From: Apium graveolens
Lineage: Eukaryota > Streptophyta > Magnoliopsida > Apiales > Apiaceae
Length of the DNA: 64,000 nt
NCBI RefSeq assembly: GCF_009905375.1
Contig: NC_133650.1
Location: forward strand, 172,750,518 to 172,814,517
Direction of reading: 5' to 3'
Positions within the stretch are counted from its first letter, which is position 1. Each line of letters starts with the position of its first letter. The position numbers and the translations under genes were made by a program. This document shows, in pieces, positions 43,320 to 53,398 of the stretch. The notes under the pieces were generated by a model. It saw nothing but the letters and a program-made list of their open reading frames with translations. It searched no databases and was not told where the DNA came from.

Positions 43320-45445
43320 ATGGCGAGAACACTGAGAACAATTAGAGCTCTTAAGGAAGGAACACCACCGGGGACAACCCAGGTGATTTCGTCAACCGTG
43401 GATATACCCCCTGCATTCAACTTATGCACCTACCCAAGAGGAAGCCCAGATAGGGGCAACTCGACCTCAGCCACAAGGGACGATTCCCCTGGCTATTCAA
43501 GGTACGAATCCCCAAGTTCAACAACTACAAGCACCTATGAATTCTCGACCCATTGGGTACGAGTATTCAACTGTTGTGACCACTAACCCCCCTTATGGGA
43601 TGCCCCTTTACCCTGAGGTTGGAGGAAGTGGACATGCTGGACGGAGTGAAGCACGAGGGCGATCGCCCCCATACATACGAGGTTTGGCTCATATCCCTGA
43701 GGATCAGGAATTTTCTGGTCCTTACACTGAGAGAGACTCCGAATCTTCGGATGATGAAGTAGCCCCAAGAAGGAGACGTGCTTAATAAAGAGCCGATGAC
43801 TGATGGAAGCCAACGTCCTCAAAGCACCCAAGGGACGAATCTCCAAGAAGTGCAGGAAATGATCAGGGCTCACGGAGCTGAGATTCAAAGGCTGAGGCGC
43901 GACTTGAAAGCACACCAGACCACAATACCTCCTAGGGGGAGAAATCCTCCTCCTCTCATAGACCTGGATGGTCCAGTACAGAGAAGGGCTGCTGTCCCAA
44001 GGGCTGATCCAAGCAATCTTCTTCCCCTTGGAGATCCTGATGATCCTACTCCACCCTTCACTGAAGAAATAATGAATGCCCATATCTCAAGGAAGTTCAA
44101 GATGCCAACTATCAAAGCTTAAGATGGCACGGGAGATCCCGCTAATCATGTTAGGACATTCTCTAATGCACTGCTATTACAGCCCGTGAATGATGCTATT
44201 AAGTGCCGAGCCTTTCCTCAAACCCTGTCGGGTATGGCTGAAAGGTGGTATAGTCGCTTGCCCCCAAACTCTATTGGGTCGTTCAAAGAATTAAGTCAGG
44301 CTTTTATTATGCAATTCATCAGCGGGAGAGTTCATGAGAAAAGTTCAACATCTCTTATGAGCATTGTGCAGGGAACAAAGGAATCCTTGAGAGACTATCT
44401 GAATCGTTTCACAAAGGAGGCTTTAAAAGTCCCGGACCTTGATGATAAGGTAGCCATGATAGCACTGCAACAAGGAACTAGGAATGAGTTTTTTAAGATG
44501 TCCTTGGCCAAACGTCCCCCTGAAAGCATGTTACAGCTCCAGGATAGGGCAGGGAAGTATATCAAGGTGGAAGAGAGCATGAAGAAGACCGTAGTGAGTA
44601 ATGAGCCCACTGGAGGCAAGAAGCGGAAAACTGATCTGGAGTATATCGCTAAGGACAAATATCCTAGAACAGAGCAAAACCCTGATACAAACCCCAAGAA
44701 GGGAGGACCTGGGCAAAAGTTCACTGAATACGCTAAGCTGAATGCTTCTAGAAGCCAGATCCTGATGGAAATCGAAAAAGATCGAGATATTTGTTGGCCT
44801 AAGCCCTTGAAGGCTGATCCTGCCAAGCTAGATAAAAGCAAGTATTGGAGATTTCACAAAGATGTTGGTCATGACACCGATGAGTGTAGACAGCTGAAAG
44901 ATAAAATTGAGTTCCTCATTCGAAAAGGAAGATTGAACAAATACACTGGAGAAGGAGGGGATAGGAATAACAATGGAAGGAAAAACTTTGAAGATCGTAG
45001 GAGGGACCAAGACGACCAGGGGCAGAATCCCCAGCCTAGAGGACCGGTTATAAATGCAATTTTTGGAGGGCCGCGACCTCGAGGGCCTGTGATAAACACA
45101 ATCTTTGGAGGACCAACTGCTGCTGGATTATCCAGAAACTCGAGAAAAGCATATACTAGAGAGGTTATGCATATTTTTGGAGAAGCCCCGAAGAGGGCCA
45201 GGATAGAAGTAATATTGGCTTTTGATGATTCTGACCTAGAAGGTGTGAAATTTCCTCATAACGACCCGCTGGTCATAACACCGATAATAGGAAATAGCCC
45301 GGTCAAGAGGGTCCTTGTGGATAATGGTGCTTCAGTGGATATCTTGCTCCATGACGCCTTTCTAAGGATGGGATATAATGACTCCCAATTGACCCCAACC
45401 GACATGTCGATATATGGATTTGTGGGAGTAGAATGTCCCGTATAA
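43320..45445 (+). pseudogene. Element D gag and protease
   Basis: Starts at an ATG equivalent to that of C (MARTLRTIRALKEG). The frame is shifted near 43540 and 43780, and stopped at 44120 (TAA where C has the Tyr of IKAYDG). From 44186 it runs open through the gag domain, the WRFHKDVGHDTDECRQLKDKIEFL region that is broken in C, and the protease VLVDNGASVDILLHDAFL, to a TAA near 45443. It served as the guide for placing the frameshifts of C. Confidence 0.87.
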
Positions 45446-46705
45446 GGAATAATCAAGTTGCCAACCACCATAGGTCAGGAACCAAGGCAAGCAACGTAGA
45501 TGTTGGACTTTGTGGTGGTAAAGGCTAGTTCAACTTATAATGCTATCATGGGAAGAACAGGGATACATGCTTTCAAGGCAGTCCCTTCTTCCTACCATTC
45601 AGTTATGAAGTTTCCCACCCGGAATGGGATTGGAGAAGAGAGAGGAGATCAAAAAATGGCTAAAAGCTGTTATGTAGCCTCTTTGAGGGCAGATGGAGTT
45701 AGGGGGCAGGTTCTTCCTATTGAAGACATGGATATCCGAGAGAATGATGAGAAAAGAGGAAAACCAGCAGAAGACTTGGTTTCGATTTCTTTAGCCCCCG
45801 AGAATCCTGAGAGGATGACTTTCATTGGAGCCACACTTGAGGAGCCCCTTAGAGGGAAGTTTGTGAGATTTTTGCAAGAAAATAGTGATGTGTTTGCATG
45901 GTCAGCACCTGATATGCCAGGCATAGACCTGGAGCTGATTACTCACAAGTCAAACGTGGACCCAAACCGGAAGACAGTGAATCAAAAGAAAAAAAACTTT
46001 GCCCCGGAAAGACAAGAGGCTATAAAACAGGAAGTAGAGAAGCTCTTAGAGGATGGTTTCATTGAGGAGATTCAATTTTCGGAATGGTTAGCAAACCCTA
46101 TAATGGTAAAGAAGGCCAGTAGAAAGTGGAGGATGTGTATAGACTTCACTGATCTGAATGATGCATGCCCTAAGGACTGTTTTCCATTGCAAAGGATTGA
46201 TACTTTGATTGATGCCACTGCTCGGCATGAGATGCTGAGCTTCATGGATGGATTTAGTGGATACAATCAGATCAAGATGCACAAGGGTGACATTCCAAAG
46301 GTATCATTCATCACTGACTTTGGTGTTTATTGTTATCTTGTTATGGCATTTGGTCTTAAGAATGCAGGAGCCACCTATCAAAGGTTGGTTAAGGATCTTA
46401 TTGGCAAGACTATGGAAGTCTATGTTGATCACATCTTAGTCAAGAGTCTAGTAAACAATGATCATATAACCCATTTGAGGGAAGCTTTTGAGGTCCTGAG
46501 GTACCACAAGATGATGTTAAATCCTACAAAGTGTGCTTTCGGAGTAGGGTCTGGAAAATTTTTGGGATTGATGGTCTCCAAGAGAGGGATCGAGGCTAAC
46601 CCCGATAAAATAAAGGCAATCCTGGACATGGAACCACCAAAAACTGTCAAGGATGTTCAGAAGCTCAAAGGAAGGGTTGCTGTGCTGGGACGATTCATCT
46701 CCTAG
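45446..46705 (+). pseudogene. Element D reverse transcriptase with mutated active site
   Basis: About 400 codons, homologous to C. The active site reads YVDHILVKS: the second catalytic Asp is His. A 12-bp deletion just upstream removes the four residues NRIF found in C (QRLVNRIFKDL becomes QRLVKDL). The frame ends at TAG 46703 (C has Lys, AAG). It cannot be functional. Confidence 0.88.
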
Positions 46706-49011
46706 TCAGGAGACAAGTGCTTGTCATTCCTCAAGTCACTAAAGAACATTAAGGACTTTGTATGGAATGAGGAAAACCAAAAGGCATTCGAGGAATTAAA
46801 AAAATATATGGCCCAAGCCCCGTTGTTGGCCAAGCCACCTTTGAATGAAGTTTTATGCTTGTACTTAGCTGTTTCAGAAAGTGCCTTAAGCGCTGTATTG
46901 GTTAAGGAGGAACTAAAAATCCAGAAACCTGTATACTATGTCAGCAAAATTCTGCATGGTGCTGAGTTGAATTATTCAACTATTGAGAAATTTGCTCTAG
47001 CCTTGGTGATGGCTTCAAGAAAGTTACGTCCTTACTTTCAGGCTCATCAAATTGAGGTGCTAACAAATCAGCCCCTGAGAAATATCATTCATAGTCCCAA
47101 GGCTAATGGGAGGTTGTCAAGTGGGCAATAGAGCTGGGAGAGTTCGACATTAAGTACAAGCCATGAAAGGCAATAAAAGCTTAGGCATTAGCTGACTTCA
47201 TGGTGGAATGTACCATACCCAACCAAGAAGTCGGGGGGCAGGAAGATATCATACTTCAAGACAAGGAAGTTGATAAGGGAGACAAAGAGAAGGATGATAA
47301 GGAGAAAGAATATCGGGTTCTCTATTTTAATTGAGCATCAAAAACAAATTCAAGTAGAGCAGGATTGGTTTTACAAAGCCCTGATGGGTTCTTGATTGAG
47401 TATGCCATGAAGTTAGACTTCCCAACCATAAACAATGAGGAAGAATATGAAGCCCTGATAGCTGGCCTCGGCCTAGAAGGGACACTTAGAGTCAAGAACT
47501 TAAAAGTCCGTGGAGACTCGAAGCTGGTCATATCCCAGGTAAAGGGAGAGTTTGAGGCAAGGGATGATACGATGGCTAAGTATGTCCACCTTGTAAGGGC
47601 TGTGATGACCCAATTCAATGAATGCCATCTTGAGCACATTCCAAGGGAGGAAAATGCTAAGGCAGATGCATTATCAAAGTTTGCTTCATCCGAGATAGAA
47701 GAAAGTTCAGGAAGTGTGTACTTCCGCGATTTAAAGACACAGAGCATAGATGTTAAGCTTGTAGCTCCTGTAGGCCTGGGGACGTCTTCTATTAAGACCC
47801 ACATTCAAACCGGCTGGTTGCCAAACGATGCTACTGAAGCACAAAAGTTAGATGTTCGGGCACTAAGGTACTCTTTGATAGATGGGATTCTGTACAAAAG
47901 ATCTTTCGTGGTTCCTTACTTAAGGTGTCTCAGGCCCGATGAGGCACGCTTGGCTCTTGAAGAAGTACATGAAGGTATTTGTGGGCAACACTTGGGGGGC
48001 AGGGCCTTGGCTCATAAGATAACTCGTTTAGGCTTCTATTGGCCGGAAATGATGGCCGATGCCAAAGAATATGTGAAGAAGTGTGACCGCTTTCAGAAGC
48101 ATGCACTGGTTGTTAGACAACCCCCCGAGATACTGATCTCTATCAACTCGCCCATCCCCTTTGCTATGTGGGGAATGGATATTCTGGGGCCTTTTCTCAT
48201 GGCCACGGCACAAAGGAAGCTCCTGATTGTAGCCATTGATTATTTCACTAAGTGGATTGAAGCCAAACCCTTGGCCAAAATCACGACTAAGCAGGTTGCA
48301 CAATTCCTGTGGGAAAATATTATGTGCCGGTATGGGATTCCCCGTATCCTAGTCACCGACAATGGAACACAATTCAACAACGAGGAATTCAAGAAGTACT
48401 GTGAAGAAAATAAAATTGAGTTACGGTTCACCTCTGTGGCTCACCCGCAAGCCAATGGGCAAGCAGAGGTAGCAAATCGAATAATCCCGGATGGACTGAA
48501 AAAGAGGATCGAGAAATCGAGAAATAATTAGGTGGATGAGATACTCCCAATACTATGGGCCTATAGGACTACCTGTAGAGTCACGACTGGAGCAACTCCC
48601 TTCATGTTAGCATATGGGGCAGAAACAGTTGTTCCTGTTGAGATATCACATTCCTCTCCCAGGATTCAAGCTTTCAATGCTGAGGGGAATGAGGAAGGAC
48701 AAAGGTTAGCCCTGGATTTAATTGATGAAGTGCGAGATGAGGCACATGCGAAGATAGTGGAATATCAGAAAAAGGCTTCATTCTACTACAACCTAAGGGT
48801 TAAAGAAAGGTTTTTCAAATAAGGTGACCTACTCTTGAGGAAGATAGAAGCTTCTGGTGTAGGACAGAAATGGAAGCTTGCCCCGAATTAGGAAGGGACA
48901 TACAAAGTCAAGAGTGTTCAAGGTAGAGGAACGTACAAGCTGGAGACTATGGATGGTTTTGAAGTCCCGAGAACTTGGCATGCACAAAACCTGAAAGTTT
49001 ACTATATGTAG
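46706..49011 (+). pseudogene. Element D RNase H domains and integrase
   Basis: First RNase H at 46721-47131, then a shift and stops. The second RNase H loses its first catalytic Asp: near 47325-47335 the sequence encodes LYFN-stop where C has LYFDG. From 47365 a frame of ~388 codons covers the rest of the second RNase H and the integrase to a TAG at 48529 (C has Trp). The last part (DEILPILWAYRTT..., GAETVVPVE) is interrupted by TAA near 48820 and ends at 49011. The integrase catalytic residues themselves (D in MDILGP, D in VTDNGTQ, E in GQAEVAN) remain. Confidence 0.87.
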
Positions 49012-49339
49012 GGCGACTGAATACGATTCTCACTTATCAAGATGACAAGTAGGTTGAAAAGCACCTTGAAGCTTTGCTTGCTTAGGATTTATATATTCTA
49101 GTTTTATTTTGAGGTTTATTAAGACTCGTGTAAGGGATGAATCCCAAACAATTTATGAAAATTCATAAAGTTTTCGAAATATGCTTGAATCTCTATGGCA
49201 AGGCAAATAAAACTAAATGCATGAAATGAAAGCATAAAATCTAATAAATAGAATAGATCAGATAAATAATACAAGAGTTTGATAAATAAAGGCTCGAAAA
49301 TAAGATAAAGTAAACAAGCCACGCAGGGCTGAAAAAGCT
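49012..49339. other. Element D spacer between pol and the antisense gene
   Basis: About 330 bp, non-coding, the same length as in element C (32919-33251). Confidence 0.6.
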
Positions 49340-51030
49340 CTAAGGAGCTGAGGTGCCCTCGGCATCCATATCGTCATCCCCTCCATTCTCGCTAGAAGTC
49401 TCTGTCGTCTCGGAGGAGGAGGAAGAAGCGGGTCCTGAGGGACGTGATCTGAGACAACTACTCGAGTGCAAAACCTCTACAGCAAAGCCTCGTCATCTGG
49501 GCAGACATAGTCCGCCGGGTTAATATCAGGACAAGCCTCGTTACCGGTCCCAAGGGCCGTGTCCCAACCAGTCTTAAAAAACCCGGGGAAGACCGAATCA
49601 TCCCTTATCCTCATGGACTGGGCAAACTCCTCCGAGTCCAGATAGTTATCTATAGCCTTATCCTTCTCGGCCCGAAGCACCACCAGCTCGGCGTTAAATT
49701 CTTCGAGTTCTTCCTCCTTGCGCTTGAACTTCTTCTCTAGAGCAGCATACTTCTTCTGCTGCCTCCTAAGGGCATTGTCAGCCTTGTTAGAAGCCCGCTT
49801 CCATGACTCGACTTGCCTTACAGCGCCTTGAAAATAGGCGTTAGACTGAAATAAAACAATTAACAAAGTGTAAGGCAAGAAAATGCTACAAGCAAGAAAG
49901 ATAAGTTCAAAAAAAGAAAAAAGGGGGGCATCCGAAGCCAGAGAGTGAGTCCCCATGAGCTTTATCCTCTCAAGATCAGGGGTGGCAACCACATCAATAA
50001 AATCCTTGGGAGTCATGCCATGATAGGACCAATCCCAGGCATGCTTGGTGGATCCCACCACGGTATCCCCTCGGCGGAACCCCCAGAGAGGCTGGAAGGC
50101 CCCTGTAGCAGCAGCAGCAGGAACAGCAGCAGTAATAGGAGCACTGTGGCCCTCAGCTCCCTCAGCTGAAGCCTCCCCCATGGGCTCCTTGTGTTTCCTC
50201 AAGAAGATAGGCTCCGTGGCCTTCCCTCGAGTGTCTAGGCTTGCAAGGCGAGCTTTCTTCATTCTAGCAGTTTCCTCAACAAGGGACACGTTCTCCTCGT
50301 TGATCTCCTTGGCAGCTGCAAGACAAGATAAAAAACAAAATAAGTGGTGTCAATAATGCATGAAATTAAATAAAATTGAGAAGGGAAGAAAAATACCCTG
50401 TTGAGAAATAGAGGTTAATCCCACATGAATGAGGGAGAATTCCTCTAAGAGAGTCCAGCTGGTAGTAGTGCCGTCATCCCGAGTAAGCTCATTATAAATA
50501 TTAGTTTCCTCGGGAGTTAAGTGAATGGATTTGAGGCTACCATCACTAACCTTCCCGAAGGAAGATCTGAATAGTGTGCCCCAGTCGCCATTCTCCCAAT
50601 GTAACCCGACGAAACCATGAAACATAAAATGTTCCTCCAAGCGTTTGGAGGAAGCTGACATGGGTTGATTTGTAAATCAGCTAAAAGATGAGGAATGAAG
50701 GGATGAAAAGGGAAACTAAGCCCAGCATCGAGGGCATTTGTATAAATAAAAAGAGTGTCGGGTTTCCAGTGGCAAGTACGGTCACCACCAGAAACTGGAA
50801 CTAATCTAAGAGGAGGAGGAACGTTATAACGTGCATTTAATTTATCAAAATCAATGTTGTGCCAAGTGTTACAATGATTAAAAGAATCGAAATGTGCAGT
50901 AGAGGGATATTCATCCCCTAGTGTTAATCATATCAATTAAAGACATGTATGAAGAACGGATCTCGATATCTTTACCTTGTTTTGAAGCTGAGGCTATCTT
51001 AGCCGCCCTCTCGGAATTCTTGTCAGCCAT
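49340..51030 (-). pseudogene. Element D antisense gene, degraded
   Basis: ATG on 51030-51028 (a MADKN-type start as in C). The N-terminal transposase_28-like region is damaged between 50640 and 51000. The block 50661-50350 keeps WENGDWGTLFRSSFGKVSDGS and a following PEETNIYNEL. The block 50289-49477 has ARLASLDTRGKATEP, FQPLWGFRRGDTVVGSTKHA, the exon after a TTTTATTTCAG acceptor (SNAYFQGAVRQVESWKRA), and a Lys/Glu-rich coiled coil. After a shift, a Ser/Thr/acidic tail (SSSSSETTETSSENGG) runs to the stop at 49340. The donor for the last intron, GTATG in C, appears lost (GATG near 49938). Domains and order match element C. Confidence 0.65.
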
Positions 51031-51173
51031 TGGTAAAGCTGGAAAAAACCTGGAAAACTTGGAAGGAAGGGTGGCTTGAAAACTAAAGGAAGAGAAGTGA
51101 GTGAGAGAAAGGGAATTGAAGATTGTGTGAAGAGGTGAAATGAGAAGTGTGAGGAAATCACACTCTCATCCCA

Positions 51174-51184
51174 CTTTTATATAG
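51174..51184 (-). promoter_or_regulatory. TATA box of the element D antisense gene
   Basis: Minus strand CTATATAAAAG, about 145 bases before the ATG at 51030. Equivalent to 35418-35409 of element C. Confidence 0.7.
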
Positions 51185-51194
51185 CCAAGAAGGA

Positions 51195-51620
51195 GGTATA
51201 ATGGGCCTTAAAAAGCCCATTTGGGCCCAAAGTTGAGAAGGTTCTGGAATTTTCCAGGAAATTCCAGGAAAAATCAAGAGAAAAACTTAAGTTTTTGAAG
51301 ATTCTGGAAAAATCCAGAAAAATCTTAGAGGAACCTGGGATTTGGGCTCGGAAGTAAGGCCCAATTCTAGAAAAACCCAAGGCCCAGTGCCAAATACAAA
51401 GAGCCCTGTTTGAGGCCCAAATAATTTTAAAAAAAAAAAGAAAGGAAGGGAGTGGAAAAGAAGCCCAACTAAAGCAATGGGCCAAGTGCAAAACATAAAT
51501 AATTGGGCTAAAATTTTGTTTATGAAAGCCCAGGAAAAAGAAGGTTGCTGAAAAGCAGGTCCAAAAAAGTTGGGGGGTTGGACCAAAAGAATCCAGCCCA
51601 GGTTTAAGGGCCCAAATCCA
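51195..51620. promoter_or_regulatory. GGCCCA/TGGGCC cluster upstream of the element D antisense gene
   Basis: About 14 GCCCA or TGGGC boxes (for example TTTGGGCCCAAAG near 51220, AAGGCCCAATT near 51357, GAGGCCCAAATAA near 51412, AAGGGCCCAAATCC near 51607). There is no tandem array as in C, so the boxes are shared but not the repeat that carries them. Long open minus-strand frames in this low-complexity DNA are not genes. Confidence 0.55.
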
Positions 51621-51681
51621 AAATATATGCAAAAAAAGAAATATACTCTTGACCCAGTTCGACCAGGATTTACACCACATT

Positions 51682-51925
51682 CCTGATCGAAATCATTGAG
51701 GTCGAAATCCTGTCGACTAGGGCTGAAAAACAGGCTTAATTCGACCAAGGCCGAGACCCATTTAACCAGGAAATACAAAGGAATCCTGATCGAAATCATT
51801 GAGGTTGAAATCCTGTCGACTTGGGATGAAAAACAGGCTTAATTCGACCAAGGCTGAGACCTATTCGACCAGGAAATACAAAGGAATCCTGATCGAAATC
51901 ATTGAGGTTGAAATCCTGTCGACCT
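51682..51925. repeat. 103-bp tandem repeat, about 2.4 copies
   Basis: Units start CCTGATCGAAATCATTGAGG at 51682, 51785 and 51888 (period exactly 103 bp). They contain TTCGACCA and GTCGAC motifs like the array of element C, but unit length and sequence differ. Confidence 0.9.
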
Positions 51926-52194
51926 GGGCAACCGAAAGAAGGATAATTCGGTCAAAAAACATGGAATCCTGACCGAAATGGAAGAAAAATCCTGGTCAAA
52001 AAATTCATGCTCGAAATATATATAATATATATATATAGACATAAAAATCCTGGCCGAAATTCGACCAGGATTCCTGATCGAAAGAGCCCTCCTCGAAATG
52101 CTGTCGACCAGGGCTAAATGAAGGATAATTCGACCAGGATCCTGGTCGAATGGGATTCCTGGTCGAAGTATGTATTAAAAAAAATTAAGGAAAT

Positions 52195-52500
52195 TCCTTA
52201 AAATGTTTTCTGAAAAATGTTAATATTTTCAGAAAATAAGGAATAAATCCAGAAAATTAAGGATAAATCCCAGAATTAAGGGAAAATCCAGAAAATTAAG
52301 GAAATTCCTTAAAATGTTTTTTGAAAATTGTTAATATTTTCAAAAAATAAGGAATAAATCCAGAAAATTCAGGATAAATCCCAGAATTAAGGGAAAAATC
52401 CAGAAAATTCAGGATAAATCCCAGAATTAAGGGAAAAATCCAGAAAATTAAGGAAAAATCCCAGAATTAAGGAAAACAAATTCCTAATAATTAAGATAAT
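52195..52500. repeat. A-rich short tandem repeats of element D
   Basis: Repeated CCAGAAAATTAAGG and GGATAAATCCCAGAATTAAG units, with a ~110-bp block seen twice (AATTCCTTAAAATGTTTT at about 52190 and 52305). Confidence 0.85.
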
Positions 52501-52626
52501 TCCTGAATAAAAGGGATAAAAAGAAAATCATTGTAAATGTGTAGGTCGCTCCACACTTACGCAGAAACGATACCCTGGAAGGGAACGAATGAACTTAACT
52601 TCTGCGAAATCTAGTCAATGTTTTCC

Positions 52627-52643
52627 AAAAGTTGGGGGGCAAA
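52627..52643 (+). other. Element D polypurine tract
   Basis: AAAAGTTGGGGGGCAAA precedes the 3' LTR. Confidence 0.85.
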
Positions 52644-53226
52644 TGATAGGGAATAAATAAATCCTGATTACATAATTAATATTACATTAATTATATATGA
52701 ATTGGGCTGCAAGGTCCAATAAGAAGATGTATGATATTCAGACCAAAAAGGTTAATACATTGATCAGGCCTGAAGGACCAGATCAAGCCTGATGGAAGAA
52801 AGAAGGCCCAAATCCCTGATTATTAATTAATTTCCTAATTAATTAATAAGGGAGAAAAATAGCTATTAAGATAAGTCCTAGTGGGGATATAAATCCTTGT
52901 AGATTGGCCTCCAAGGAACCTCATAGGATAAGGAATCAACTTCCTACTTCCTAGGACTCCAAAGTCCATTCTAATTCAAAGACTTGACCACCAAGTCTCC
53001 TATACCAAATCCAATTCAAGGACTCCCAACATCTATATAAGGGGCCTCACCCCACAGATCAGAACTACATTTTTTGACTTGATCCTTGGTAATCAGCAAG
53101 GTATGTAGGCATCTTGTCAAGGCAGATTGAGTCACGAAGCACAAGAGCAGTCAAATCGAGCCTCGAAGCTCACGTTCCTTAGTAATAAATACAAGAATCA
53201 CACATCTTAGTTTTTAATCCATAACA
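52644..53226 (+). repeat. Element D 3' LTR (583 bp)
   Basis: Same length as the 5' LTR; ends ATCCATAACA and is followed by the GTAAC duplication. Confidence 0.94.
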
Positions 53227-53231
53227 GTAAC
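53227..53231. repeat. Right target site duplication of element D (GTAAC)
   Basis: Matches 42697-42701. Confidence 0.95.
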
Positions 53232-53398
53232 CTAGCAGCTCTTAGTGATATTTGTTCATCACTGAGAGAGAACATCAATTTATATTATAACAGAGTTTAT
53301 TGAATATACTTGATCTTTGTTATATAATTGTGTTGAAATCGATTTGATTGTGTAAACACTGTATTCAACCCCCTTCTACAGTATTGTATGACCTAACA
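53232..53398 (+). repeat. SIRE-like 3' LTR, right part
   Basis: Continues the LTR interrupted at 42701 and ends ACCTAACA. CAACCCCCTTCTACAG near the end is characteristic of this LTR type. Confidence 0.8.

Larger units (their letters stand above)
42702..53226 (+). mobile_element. Ty3/gypsy Tat-like element D, complete ends, dead pol
   Basis: LTRs 42702-43284 and 52644-53226 are both exactly 583 bp; TSD GTAAC; PBS as in C. Same family and layout as element C, with gag, protease, RT, two RNase H domains, integrase, antisense gene, tandem repeats and PPT. It carries many stops and shifts and has lost key catalytic residues. The LTRs differ by some 16 changes in the first ~260 bp by eye. Confidence 0.93.
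39623..53398 (+). mobile_element. SIRE/Maximus-like Ty1/copia 3' remnant, split by element D
   Basis: Consists of the extra ORF, PPT and 3' LTR (42291-42701 plus 53232-53398, about 578 bp). The LTR ends ACCTAACA at 53398, after a CCCCCTTCTACAG stretch typical of SIRE LTRs. LTR F sequence begins at once, so this element had inserted into LTR F or become joined to it. Confidence 0.75.

Noticed and set aside
51177..51799. Two long minus-strand frames (167 and 170 codons), hydrophobic
   Set aside because: They lie upstream of the antisense promoter of element D in low-complexity GCCCA and A-rich DNA. Element C has nothing similar in sequence.
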